From Dysidea avara (Eukaryota; Porifera; Demospongiae; Dictyoceratida; Dysideidae): a stretch of DNA of 64,000 bases. This document shows, piece after piece, positions 21,901 through 33,230 of the stretch (positions within the stretch are counted from its first letter, which is position 1; each line of letters starts with the position of its first letter). The notes under the pieces were generated by a model. That model saw only the letters and a program-made list of their open reading frames with translations, ran no database searches and was not told the DNA's origin. Position numbers and translations under genes: made by a program. The DNA lies in contig NC_089276.1 in assembly GCF_963678975.1 (NCBI RefSeq), positions 31,388,368 to 31,452,367 on the forward strand. Reading direction: 5' to 3'.

Positions 21901-24180
21901 AAACCATTAATTTTAGTAATTACAGTACTATAAATCACGCATTGAGGTGCAAGCAAGTGTTAATAATATAAAAACTCTTGGTACAAGTAATGCATCTACT
22001 ATATACAGTGTAACTCTTCTATTCCCTGGACCATTGATAAAGTGTTCATTTTTGAGAAACCACAGACTTGTCTTGGGTCCAAAATGTACATACAATTATA
22101 AAGTGAGATCATGAGGCTATCAAGGTACCCAGATATCCTTTTTGAGGAGGTTTGTTGTACCTATGCAGCCATGTACGTAACTTAAATAGTGTAGAGTGGG
22201 GATATGTATGTAAGTGCACTACGGCAAGATTTTACTTAATAAATAAGGTATAACTGAAGAGATGGTACAACATTAATGTGTTTATGGACACATGATGATC
22301 TCATTTATAGTCAACCTGTCTAATAAGGACCATTTTTGGATTTGCTAGAAAAGATTGATGCTTTGGGGCTATTCATTAAGATCCAATTAAAGTATAAATT
22401 AGCTGCAGCTTATAGATGGTCTTTCAATACAGGTGGTCATTAATACAGGTTTCAATGTACCTAGACACCTTCACTCTGTAAGACAAACTTGGCATGGCCT
22501 TGTTGTGAGTGGTTATTGGAGGTGTACACTCCAATACAGCAATAATAGCCTGCAAATTCCACCGCATACCACAACATAATTCATTATATCTCTTGAGCCC
22601 ATTGTGGTCCCACCATAAAAATTTTATCAAACATAGACTATGACCCAATCATTATTCACAAAAGAATTTGAAAAATTTCAAGCAGCATTATTCAAAATAT
22701 AAAGGATTAAAGTTTTCAATGAAGTACTGTTGAACCATAATTAAGTAGATATCCCATAATTTAGGGATCACTGGAAAGGTCAATCAACAGTCTTCCATCA
22801 GTGAAAACTGTGTTTAAAAATATTTACACAGTACAAAGTTGCAGTTGATTTTGTAACCAGAGATGGACCAAATTTTCATGAAATATTCAAAATATTTGTG
22901 GTCATAAATCAGAAACTATAGAATGTATGGAGCTAAAAATTTGCATGAGTGATAAGCACCACAGGTACTACAAACACACCAAGTTTCATCAAAATCCGAG
23001 AGGTGACCCTAAATTCCTTGTTGATTTGACATGGAATGACCCCTTACTCAGGCTGTATCAGGAGTCAGTAAAATCCAGACTCCTCAAACACATGCCTATC
23101 CATGGAAAATGATGTAGCTACTTGTGCAGCACCAGATAGTGGACTATAGAGACTATGTACTGTATACATAAGTTTAATATGACCGCCATAGCTAGCTAAA
23201 TCCGTAAATCTGAAACGGTGAGTACAGTTGAGAAGTTAAAATGAAGTGAGCAGTGTTTTGTCATTATACTAGTAAACTAATTATTATACCAAGGGTATTA
23301 CAACACTGACATTACTTACACATCAGATGATCTCCAATGAGCAGTGGAATATGTTCATCATATGAACTGTCTACCCGTGATCTGTCGACCAATGATTCGC
23401 CCACTACAGCAACCCATGGCCGACTGCAATTTCTAGTAGTTTATATACCATGTATACTATTTTATGTTTCTGCTTTGCTGTATTTTGCAGGACAATCAAG
23501 CAAGGCTGCCCAGCTTCAGTGAAACTTTGCTTGACAGAAGATTGCCAGCAGCTCACAGTGTCTCATGTCAATATGAATCACAATCATGATGTCAATAAGG
23601 TTGTAACTGATGTTGATTGTGTTGGTTGTGTATGACAGCACTAATGCATAAACTACTGTATAGAGAGAAACTTTGGCAGGGGTTAACTTTAGTTAAATTG
23701 CATTTGGAAAAATAAAAACTTTGGCAAATTCAAGCTCATGCAATGTTTAGCTATAAAGAAGCTAATCTGAGACGCTATGAGTAAATGGCGGATTTGGCTA
23801 AATTGCCAAATTTGTCGAAAGTTCCCTCTATACGGTATTGGAGTTGTTGATACTATATACTTTTGTAACCTTTGGTTTGCCTGCACATTATTTATTTTGT
23901 ATAGTAAATTGAATTACAAACATATTTTTAAAACTGGCTTTGAAAGCCTATGAAATAGTGTGCTGTGTATTCTAAACCACTTTGCATGGTAAATACGAGT
24001 TTGCTATGGATAATTATAGCTATTAATGGAATAATTATAATGGTAATCCATTTTTTACTAATAGGAGATGTACAGCCATTTACCAAGGCAAAGGCAGTTA
24101 AACAGTACCGAAAAAGATGAAGCAAAAGTGTTTTTGGGGATGAAAGCGAACAAGAAATTATTGCAACAGCACTTAAGCAG
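18883..24180 (+). repeat. MULE left inverted arm (with insertion)
   Basis: Pairs with 28435-31384. The outer parts are nearly identical (for example 19000-19060 against 31210-31265 without a mismatch). From about 24020 inward, similarity falls to roughly three quarters by eye. The arm is interrupted by the foldback element at 20694-23042, absent from the right arm. Segments 20160-20400 and 23200-23450 are themselves inverted copies, so the arm can also fold on itself. Confidence 0.85.
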
Positions 24181-27100
24181 CTCTGGAAAAGTTGTCACTC
24201 TAAAGACATTTCAAATGTACAAAGAGAACTGAATTCAAGTAGTTCCAGGAATGATTTGGATAGTTTAGTTAGCCGTTTAAGGAAGCTTGAAGGTATATTT
24301 ATTTTTGCTGTTTTAGTTTTACAGTGTAATTAAATCATAGATGTGTGCTGTAATTTATTGTGCATGTAAAGATGTGTTTATATAATTGTGTAACAATTTA
24401 TCCTAAATTTAGGGTCAGCTGTGGATGTACGTATTTGTTGATGAAAAGAAAGTATTTACAGGGCTGATTTTCCAACATGCCATGATGAAATACAATTTCA
24501 ATTGTTTCCCAGAAGTCATTTTTTTTATGCTACTTATAAACTTAATGAACTTCGGATGCCACTGTACTTAATGTTAGTGATTGACAGCAATGGACAAAGC
24601 GAAATAGTTTCACTGTTCCTTACATCACTTGAAACCAAGGAAGCCATCACCAACATGGTAAAGGCTTTCAAATCTGTTAACCCATCATGGTGCAAAGTGG
24701 GTGTTGTAGTTACAGACAAAGATTTTACAGAGAGAGGTGTGTTTGAGGAGCAATTTCCAGGAGTACAATTACAGATATGCTTGTTTCATGCTTTAAGGTC
24801 ATTTCGGAGGGAAGTGACAGTTGATAAACTTGGGATAAGGCCTGGAGAAAGGGATTACTCTTTAGAGATCATAACAAAGCTGGCTTATTCTCGTTCAGAA
24901 GAAGAGTATGAAAAGCATTATGCCACTTTGCTAGAAACTGCTCCTAAATCTGTTGTCAACTACTATAATGCTAACTGGCATGTTATCAAGCATGAGTGGG
25001 TAGAATGTTTCAAGTCAGCTTGTGTTACCTTTGGTGAAAGAACCAACAACAGGTTGGAATCAATCAACAGCAAAGTAAAGAGTGTCTGCTCAAAATTTGC
25101 TAGCCTCTCATGATTTTTTGACCAGTTTTTTTCAGTGCTATCTGTGTTACGGAATGAACGAGACCATGGCACAGTTATGGCATTGGTGAAGAAGCCAGTT
25201 GTCTTTGAGTGTGATCAAGATGAATTTGTGAACTTAGTTACACCGTATGCTTACCAATTTATTTTGAAACAACAAACATTGCGGAAAAAAGTCAAAATTT
25301 TAACTCAGCAAAGTGATTTCTATACAGTTTCTTCCAGTGAAGGTATTAATATTGCTTCATCAATTATTGTTAGTTTGCTTTTCATAGGTACTTTATCAGT
25401 GACTTCTAGCTCTTGCCAATGTGCATTTGCTAACACTCTGAAACTGCCTTGTCGTCACATATTTGCGGTGCGTGATATGCAGAAGTCACCTCTGTATTCT
25501 GAAGTTGGTGTTGCCAATAGATGGAAGCTGTCTTACTTGAAGGAGATTTTCAAAAACAAAAGTTCAACAGTTCAAGATTGCTCGTATGAGGTATGTACAC
25601 CATGTACTATACCTTGATCATTTAATGCACCTGCAGGTTAGCTATAGAAGTTCTGGTGATACTGTTCAGGGGACTAGTCGTAGCACACTTACCCAGCATC
25701 AGAAATTTCAGAAAGCCAAAGCAATTGTTGACAAATTACCCTCTCTTGCATCAGAAGTAGGAATGGATGAATCCATGAAGAGAATGGATACACTGAAGCA
25801 GGTTCATGATGCCTGGGCTCATGGTGGAAATGTGATAGTTTTTGATGAAGATGATGAGAATATTCAGCAACTTCGCAATGAGAATAATCCGTGTAAGTAA
25901 CCATATTGTGTAGCAAAAAACTTCTGTGGCTTGCTTACCCATTAATGTTTGTAGATGAAGTTAGCATTTGTCTCATTCAAACTTAGTGCACTTTTTGTCC
26001 TAAGAAAAGTTACTACCCTAAGAATTAATAGCTGTTGAGTAAGTGCTTCATCTATTTTGATAGCATAGAGGTTAATACGGTTGCATTATAAAATTATTGT
26101 TATTGCATGTTTTATATAAAATTACTGTATGTAAGGTTGAAGGAAAGTATTTTTGCCTCCTGAAGTTTTGCATTATGCATACATGTGTATAACTATAAAT
26201 TGTGATTGAATTTGTGAAAGGTTCCTTTTCCACACATTGTACATGCCAGCAAACAAAATGATGTAACACTTGATTCCTTATACTGATTAACTTGCTCTTA
26301 GTTTCAAAATTCAGCTAAACACTTTAGCTGCACTCATGGAAAATAAAAAAAAGTTATGAAGTAGGGCTACATCTCGACCTCGATAACTGACAACCATTTT
26401 ATCTCGAATATTGATATAATAATGTACTTTTGTAAGCACAGTTTTACATATTTGTTGACGTAAAGTCCTCGTCAAGTCAGAAGTTTTACCTGTTGCTCAT
26501 TTAATTTGATACCTTTCCAAAAGTTTTTCGTCTGACTGTGGTTGATATACACTAGATTGCAGAGATTTACTATCATCTCGATAATGAAAATCTTTATCTA
26601 ATTTACAATAGGTATCTAGATTATCTGTTTATCTAAATTATCTCCCAGCCCTATTATGAAGCTTCGAAGTTCAGAAATGGGTAGAATTTGAGTATGAAAA
26701 AGGTACCTTTTTGTAAATCTGATCATAAATGCCAGAAACTTATGGGAGCAATGTTTAGAAAACATAAGAATTTCTGAATATGCCCTAGCTAGCTAGGTTC
26801 CAGCCACCTATGTTCTTCCCCAAAAAATTAACTAATTTTTGTTTTCAACATTTCTGACATACTGTGTGCCATTAATAACTGGATAATAGCTGTTCAAATC
26901 AGCAATACAGTGGACACTTGTGAAGGACACTTAGTACCACCTATCAGTAGTGAAGTAACTATAGATGGTGGTGAGGTTTATCAGAGTCGTGATGAGGATG
27001 AGGAAGAGGACAATGATGATGGTAAGCGGGCACATACTGTAGCACAGTTGCTATATTCCATTTGTGAATTTGATTAGCAACTGACAATAATGATAGCAGC

Positions 27101-28268
27101 ACACCTGTGCTACTGGACGCCAATCGTAAAGGTATAGCACTATTGCACTTGTACGTATATAGTGAATTCTTGACCATATGTTTTGACCAGGGTGTGCACT
27201 AATTTAAGTATGTGCCTTTCTTCAGTAGTACACCCAAAAAGTGCGTCATATACATCTTATCTGACCACACCCAACAAAAATGTCTTAATGTCAGACACAT
27301 CATTGAAAAACTATAATGTAAATCTAGTAAATTTTTAATATGAGAAATGTTTACCCTATTACGGTATGATGATTATGACAGTGCACAACAATTGTGCACT
27401 AATTTTCAATTATCAAACGTGAATTACAATAAGATGCACTATTTATTTAGTATTCAGGTAGACCAAGCATTCAATTCAACTGCAAACCTGTTGGGTATTT
27501 AAATCACACAATTTGTTTGCTAGAATTTCAAGATGTAACACTGCCACCTAAACTAAAGAAGAGAGGCAGGCCAAAAGGGGCAGAGAAAACTGTAATTGGG
27601 TTACCTAGAAAGAAGAAAAGATTGGACACGCCTGTGCCATTTTTAAAGAAGTTGCCACTTGACAGAGAAAGAGGTGAGCAACTAATGTGACCTGATTTTG
27701 TAACACCTACTGTTTTGGCACATACACATATATGGACTTCTGTAGGCATGTCAATGCCCATGGATTAGTATAGAGGCCTTATAAAATACTGTTTGTCTAT
27801 GTTTTAACACGGTGTACAAAATGTAGGTTTTCCAAAATCAGGTCACATAAATTATTATATTATACATTATTGTTGTACTGGATTCTAGTAATTCTACAAT
27901 GGTTTGTGGAACCTAGTGATGCAGAGATTGTCCTTGCACGAAAGGGCTTAATTCAGGAAGATGGTGTTGAAATTCTACCGGAACGCATTACAGCATCTTG
28001 TTTAGATGACCAAGTCCATTTGGATTCATGCAAGAAATACTTTACTCAGGATGGATGGATGGCCGTACATAATGTGGTGGAAGCAATAAAGAAGAATCCT
28101 GCTTATTACTGTGGCAGCTGTACTCGCCCTATTAATGATGATGAAGACGACTCCATACAATGTGATAGTTGCCTAGTATGGTATCATTTCAAGTGTGTGA
28201 ATTTAAAGCAGAAGCCAAAGTGTGCAGTGTGGTTTTGTCGTTCATGTTATAGCAACATTCCTACTTAG
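19032..28268 (+). pseudogene. MULE transposase, multi-exon, with SWIM, AT-hook and PHD
   Basis: Transposase resembling ZSWIM1/3-type MULE proteins. Exons read by eye: 19032-19288, 23491-23599, 24065-24292, 24413-25342, 25388-25590, 25637-25892, 26890-27021, 27078-27131, 27524-27673, 27889-28268; most junctions are GT-AG and phase-compatible. Domains in order: FAR1/GCM-like zinc domain (TIKQGCPASVKL to VNMNHNHDV), DDE core (VVVTDKDFTER, LFHALRSF, TNNRLESIN), SWIM finger (CQCAFANTLKLPCRH), AT-hook (KKRGRPKG), and a PHD finger of C4HC3 form (CGSC, CDSC, HFKC, CRSC). Damage: frameshifts near 24205, 24430 and 24526, and a TGA at 25111-25113. The first catalytic Asp (family DATYK) is lost or replaced at the 24526 break. 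Either an inactive copy or sequencing errors. Intron 1 is long because of the foldback insertion. Confidence 0.8.
20694..23042. mobile_element. Foldback element, 2.35-kb near-total palindrome
   Basis: Ends GGGTCATTCCATGTCAAATC and GATTTGACATGGAATGACCC, with arms of more than 1 kb meeting near 21870. Further in, TAGCAAATCCAAAAATGGTC and CTTATTAGACAGGTTGACTA recur in reverse near 22300-22350. CTTA stands at both flanks (20690-20693 and 23043-23046). The MULE right arm shows the uninterrupted site TTAACTTACTCAGG, so insertion with a 4-bp (or 3-bp TTA) duplication is directly supported. No coding capacity. The related element at 56811-62904 carries cargo. Confidence 0.9.
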
Positions 28269-28434
28269 TGTTAGTTGACCCCATAGCAGTACTGCATACT
28301 CCATCCAACACATTGACTCTTTTAGTCTGTGCACATTATTAGTTGTTTTACATTTTTTAGCAATTAATCCATACAAGTGTATTACACAACAAAACTACAA
28401 TTTTGCATATAACAATCCTGCTGAGAAGTGCTTA

Positions 28435-31384
28435 AATTAAGTGCTTGTATCTTTTCTCCTATAAGCTTAAGTACTGTTGCATTAGTCTCTCATTCACGTT
28501 CATCTCCAAAAGCAATTTCACTTCATCCTTTTCTGCACTGTTTAACTTTCTTTACCTCGGTAAATGGCTGTACATCTCCTATTAGCAAAATATGGAATTT
28601 CATTATAATTGTTTAATTTAATAGCTGTAATTATCCATAGCAAACTCGTATTTACCATGCAAAGTGGTTTAGAATACACAGCACACTATTTCATAGGCTT
28701 TCAAGGCCAGTTTTAACAATATGTTTGTAATTCAATTTACTATACAAAATAATGTGCAGGCAAACCAAAGGTTACAAAAGTATATAGTATCAACAACTCC
28801 AATACCGTATAGAGGGAACTTTCGACAAATTTGGCAATTTAGCCAAATCCGCCATTTACTCATAGCGTCTCAGATTAGCTTCTTTATAGCTAAACATTGC
28901 ATGAGCTTGAATTTGCCAAAGTTTTTATTTTGCCAAATGCAATTTAACTAAAGTTTATCCCTGCCAAAGTTTCTCTCTATACAGTAGTTTATGCATTAGT
29001 GCTGTCATACACAACCAACACAATCAACATCAGTTACAACCTTATTGACATTATGATTGTGATTCATATTGACATGAGACACTGTGAGCTGCTGGCAATC
29101 TTCTGTCAAGCAAAGTTTCACTGAAGCTGGGCAGCCTTGCTTGATTGTCCTGCAAAATACAGCAAAGCAGAAACATAAAATAGTATACATGGTATATAAA
29201 CTATTAGAAATTGCAGTCGGCCATGGGTTGCTGTATTGGGCGAATCATTGGTCGACAGATCACGGGTAGACGGTTCATATGATGAACATATTCCACTGCT
29301 CATTGGAGATGTGTAAGTAATGTCAGTGTTGTAATACCCTTGGTATAATAATTAGTTTACTAGTATAATGACAAAACACTGCTCACTTCATTTTAACTTC
29401 TCAGCTGTACTCACCGTTTCAGATTTACGGATTTAGCTAGCTATGGCGGTCATATTAAACTTATGTATACAGTACATAGTCTATATAGTCCACTATCTGG
29501 TGCTGCACAAGTAGCTACATCATTTTCCATGGATAGGCATGTGTTTGAGGAGTCTGGATTTTACTGACTCCTGATACAGCCTGAGTAAGTTAACTTGGCA
29601 AGCTAGCACTGTTGACAATCTTTATAGAAGCAAATATTCTTAACAGGAAAGCTGGTGAATTGACTCACTTCAGCGGTCTGGGCCACGGCACACTCTCCTT
29701 CCATGAGAATAAAGCCTAAAGAAGGTAAATTATAGAATGATTGTAGGATTACAGCTGTGGTATGGACTGGCTGTACCTAGTCTCATCCTATTGACTAAAA
29801 ATAATGATAAAAAAACACTTGTGTTTAAAGCTAGGTAGTGGATCTAATCTGTGATTACGTAGCTAGCTAATCTGTGATTACGTAGCTAGCTAAATCCATA
29901 AATCTGAAATGGTGCGTGGACTTTTTAGCGATGAAGGTGCAGCATTTGTCATTATTAGTAAAATAATTACTATATCAAGAGTATTACACAATAATCCAAT
30001 GAGTAGTAGAATAATATGTTCATCACGTGATCCGTTGATCCACCAAATACAGCAACCCGTCAGCCATTGGCTATTTTCACAATTAAATTTGGTCATGTAC
30101 CCTCTGGCCAATGCACAAGACACAAAAACTCAGTCAGAGTATAACCAGAGCTCTCAACTCTCACGCATTGAAACAAAATCTCACTCTCACTCACAACACC
30201 TCTAAACTCACGAATTAATTTCTCTGACTCAAAGCATGAATCTCGAACTAAAGCAGCCGTTTCTTAGCATCATGTGATCACTCGTAAGGACAGGTATATC
30301 ATAGGGTTGTTATGGTTATATTCACATATGTTAGGGTTGCTCAGCCACCAACGATCAACAGAAGCCATGTAAACAGAAGCCATTATTGAACTCATTGCAC
30401 ACACCTTATAGCTAGCTAATTAATTGACTTCACATTATTTTTAAACATGCAATTATTATATACTAAGTCATTTCCATGCTGTATAGTTACTGTTTGCATT
30501 AAGGTCATTATCTGTTATAATCAAAACAAAGCCTTGTCATAAATGTAGTCCTGCAGAAGTGGTGTGGCTTAAATCCTCGAAGAAAGTAACATCAGAATAT
30601 AACAGGGCACACAGCAGCAAACAGTGAATTATATAATACGTAGCTACTGTATATATACATTATGCAATATAATCCCTTACTGTATGTGGTTAAAATCTGT
30701 TTGATCTTTTGTCCAAAAATCATGAACTATCGATCAAAATTGCACCTAAGAATGTCTTGAGTTGCAAACTTTTCACATACCCCAGACCCTCTAGAGGCAA
30801 AATCCTTTGCATTTAGGAGTGTGATTCACACAATGCAGGTGAGTCTCCTGCCCTCTACATAATCTCACTCATTTTAATACCAATCTCACTCATTTTCACT
30901 TATGTTCTCACTCAAAATGATTTCCACCAGTTGAGAGCTCTGTATAACTGACACTACAGACACTGATCATGGACTCACTTTTGTGTTGGTCTAACACCGG
31001 ATCCTTCACATTTGTGCTTCTTTCCCCCAAGCACACAAGTTAACACGATGCTGTAATACACAAGCTCTTTATTTGCTTTCTCCACTACCTTAGGCGCCCT
31101 CTTAGCTGCAGCTGCCAATGTCCCGGAATCCCTGTGGGCAAGCTGAACGAAATTAATTTTTTCAAACTCTTCAACACGATTCTTCAAATCTTTATAGGAC
31201 GAGAAGGTGTCACCAACTTCGAAGGATACGGCCATAGTTCGTCCAAGAACCAACCAAGACTCTTCTGTTTTAATAGTGCGCCTCAACCTGAACGCAACGT
31301 GAGCCCTCACGTGTGCAAACAGGAAGTGCCGGAAGAATAGCGCAGAAAGGTGGTGTCCGGCTGCCGGACGAATAGCCACTGCGT
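28435..31384 (-). repeat. MULE right inverted arm
   Basis: Reverse complement of the left arm without the foldback insertion, hence the ancestral form of the arm. It preserves the empty insertion site near 29590. It ends in CGGACGAATAGCCACTGCG at 31384, only some 35 bp from the (AT)n tail of the LINE. Confidence 0.85.
28440..31235 (-). pseudogene. Second, antisense copy of the transposase first exons
   Basis: Within the right arm: exon 1 at 30979-31235 (the 85-residue peptide from MAVSFEVGDTFSSYKDL is the same as in the left arm), exon 2 at 29041-29149, and a partial exon 3 at 28440-28578. The exon 1 donor GTGAGT and exon 2 acceptor are kept. The exon 3 copy has an in-frame TAA soon after its MYSHLPR start and no downstream core, so this half-gene cannot make a transposase. 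If transcribed it would give an N-terminal DNA-binding fragment (inference). Confidence 0.8.
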
Positions 31385-31505
31385 TAATCATAAGATTCTG
31401 AGCTTTTCAAGCCATTATATATATATATATATATATTTGTTAATGTACAAACTCAATTATGAGTATATTCGTATATGTAGTTAGCTACTTATTTACAAAT
31501 TTATA
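31385..31505 (-). repeat. (AT)n tail at the LINE 3' end
   Basis: A TATATATATATATATATAT run near 31417-31436 lies just past the LINE stop codon on its 3' side. CR1-like LINEs commonly end in short microsatellites, so this is a likely 3' terminus. Confidence 0.6.
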
Positions 31506-33230
31506 TTAATAATAATTGTTAAATAAATCAAGAGATGGAGCTTGGATAATTTGATCATCTAGTTGGTTCCATAATTTTATTGTAAAAGGAAAGAAGGAGT
31601 TCATATAAGCATCTACCCTTGTTGGCAACTGCAGAAATCTTTGATGGTGACCTCTAGTTGTGGTGTTTCTTGATCTAAACTGTTGGTGCACATTAATATC
31701 TACCGTGTCATTAATTATTTTATACATTAGTGAGGCTCTCAAATTATTTCTTCGCTTCTCCAATGTGTGCCATTGTAAACTGTTCAACATTTCTGTCACA
31801 CTAGCTGTTCTATTATAGTTATTCATTACAAACCTTGCTACTCTTCTCTGTACCATTTCTAATTTATAGATGTTATGTTCATGGTATGGGGACCACACTG
31901 TGCAGGCATATTCTAGAATGGGGCGAACAAATGTATTATAACAGTAGCATTTAACTGTTGCAGGACACTTTGCTAGATTCCGTTGTAAAAGACTTCTTAC
32001 TGAGTTTGCTTTTGCAGTGATCATGTTAACATGTTGTGTCCATTTAAGATTTTTGTCGATAATGACACCGAAATACTTTGTATGACTTACTGATGGTATT
32101 AAGGTATTAGATAGGTAATAGGATGATTGAACATAATTCATTTTATTGGTAATTCTCAAAAATTCAGTCTTTGAAGGATTAAATGACATCTGCCAAACAT
32201 CAGCCCATTGTGATAAAGTATCCAAATCATTCTGAAGGGCTACCACATCTTGTTCAGAATGAATACTTCTGTATCATCTGCATACAACCGAATTTTTGAT
32301 GAAATATTGTGTGCAATATCATTAATGTAACATAGAAACAAGAGTGGTCCCAACACTGACCCCTGTGGCACTCCTGAAGTTACTTTACACAGTTGGTTAT
32401 ATTCACCATTCACAACAACTTGTTGGGATCTGTTCGTCAGGAAGCTTTTAATCCATCTTAATATATTTCCACAAATACTATAGTGACTAAGTTTGCTGCA
32501 GAGTCTGTTTATAGGTACGGTATCAAAGGCTTTGGACATATCTAAGAAAATTGCATCAATTTGTCCTGATAGGTTGAGAGTAGTGGCAAAGTCATCAATT
32601 GTTTCAATTAACTGGGTTTCACAAGATCTTCTGGATCTAAAGCCATGTTGTTGGTCAGCAAGAACATTGTGTTTATTTAAATGAGAGTAGATATTTGAAG
32701 ATATTATATGTTCTAGGGTTTTGCACACAACACTGGTAAGAGAAATTGGTCTATAATTTGCTGGTAAACAGCGATCCTCTCTCTTAAAAACAGGTACCAC
32801 AAAAGCTTTCCTCCAATCATCAGGGATAATTCCTTGTTCTAAGGATCCTTGGAATAATATTGTAAGACAAGGTGCTAGTTCTGAAGAGAATTCTTTCAAA
32901 AATCTGGTTGGAATATTGTCAGGGCCACCAGCCTTTTGAGCATCCAAGTTAGACAGTAATTGTGTCACACCTTCAACATTAACTTCAATACAGTCCATAT
33001 CTAGAAAAGGTGGGCCTGGTACTTCTGGTGTTACTGAAGTATCTTCTATTGTAAACACAGACTTGAATTGATCATTAAGAGCATTAGCCTTATCTGTATC
33101 ATCTGTGATTGTGTTCCCTTCAACTGTCAGGGTTGTGATTCCAGTAGTATCTTTACGACAATTTTTAATGAAAGACCAAAACTTTTTTGTTGTCCACTCT
33201 AGGGTCAGATATTCTTTGCCTGGCACAACT
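31506..33230 (-). pseudogene. 5'-truncated LINE reverse transcriptase
   Basis: Non-LTR retrotransposon polymerase of CR1/Jockey type. The N-terminal endonuclease is missing; the preserved part begins near the linker (EYLTLEWTTKKFWSFIKNCR). Motifs: GPDNIPTRFLK, NYRPISLTSVVCKTLE, QHGFRSRRSCETQL, IFLDMSKAFDTV, SGVPQGSVLGPLLFLCYIND and the catalytic YADDTE near 32255. A 1-base loss near 32254 shifts the frame to the downstream part (LSQWADVWQMSFNPSKTEFL; WTQHVNMITAKANSVRSLLQ; ILEYACTVWSP; the NSFFPFTIKLWNQL tail). One frameshift and a truncated start make it inactive, but it looks recent. Confidence 0.9.

Larger units (their letters stand above)
18646..31384 (+). mobile_element. Mutator-like (MULE) transposon, 12.7 kb
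   Basis: Outer ends are AACGTAGTGGCTATTTGTCC (left) and, reversed at the right, AACGCAGTGGCTATTCGTCC. A second left terminus-like sequence is at 18881. Arms: 18883-24180 (containing a 2.35-kb insertion) and 28435-31384 in reverse. A single-copy core of about 4.25 kb carries the rest of the transposase gene. MULEs often have long inverted ends; here the arms also contain the first two exons and part of the third. I found no clear 8-10 bp target duplication. It inserted into the composite element whose leading block ends at 18645. Confidence 0.8.

Noticed and set aside
22424-23112. Short frames in the foldback arms
   Set aside because: Inverted-repeat DNA with mirrored frames and no recognised domain.
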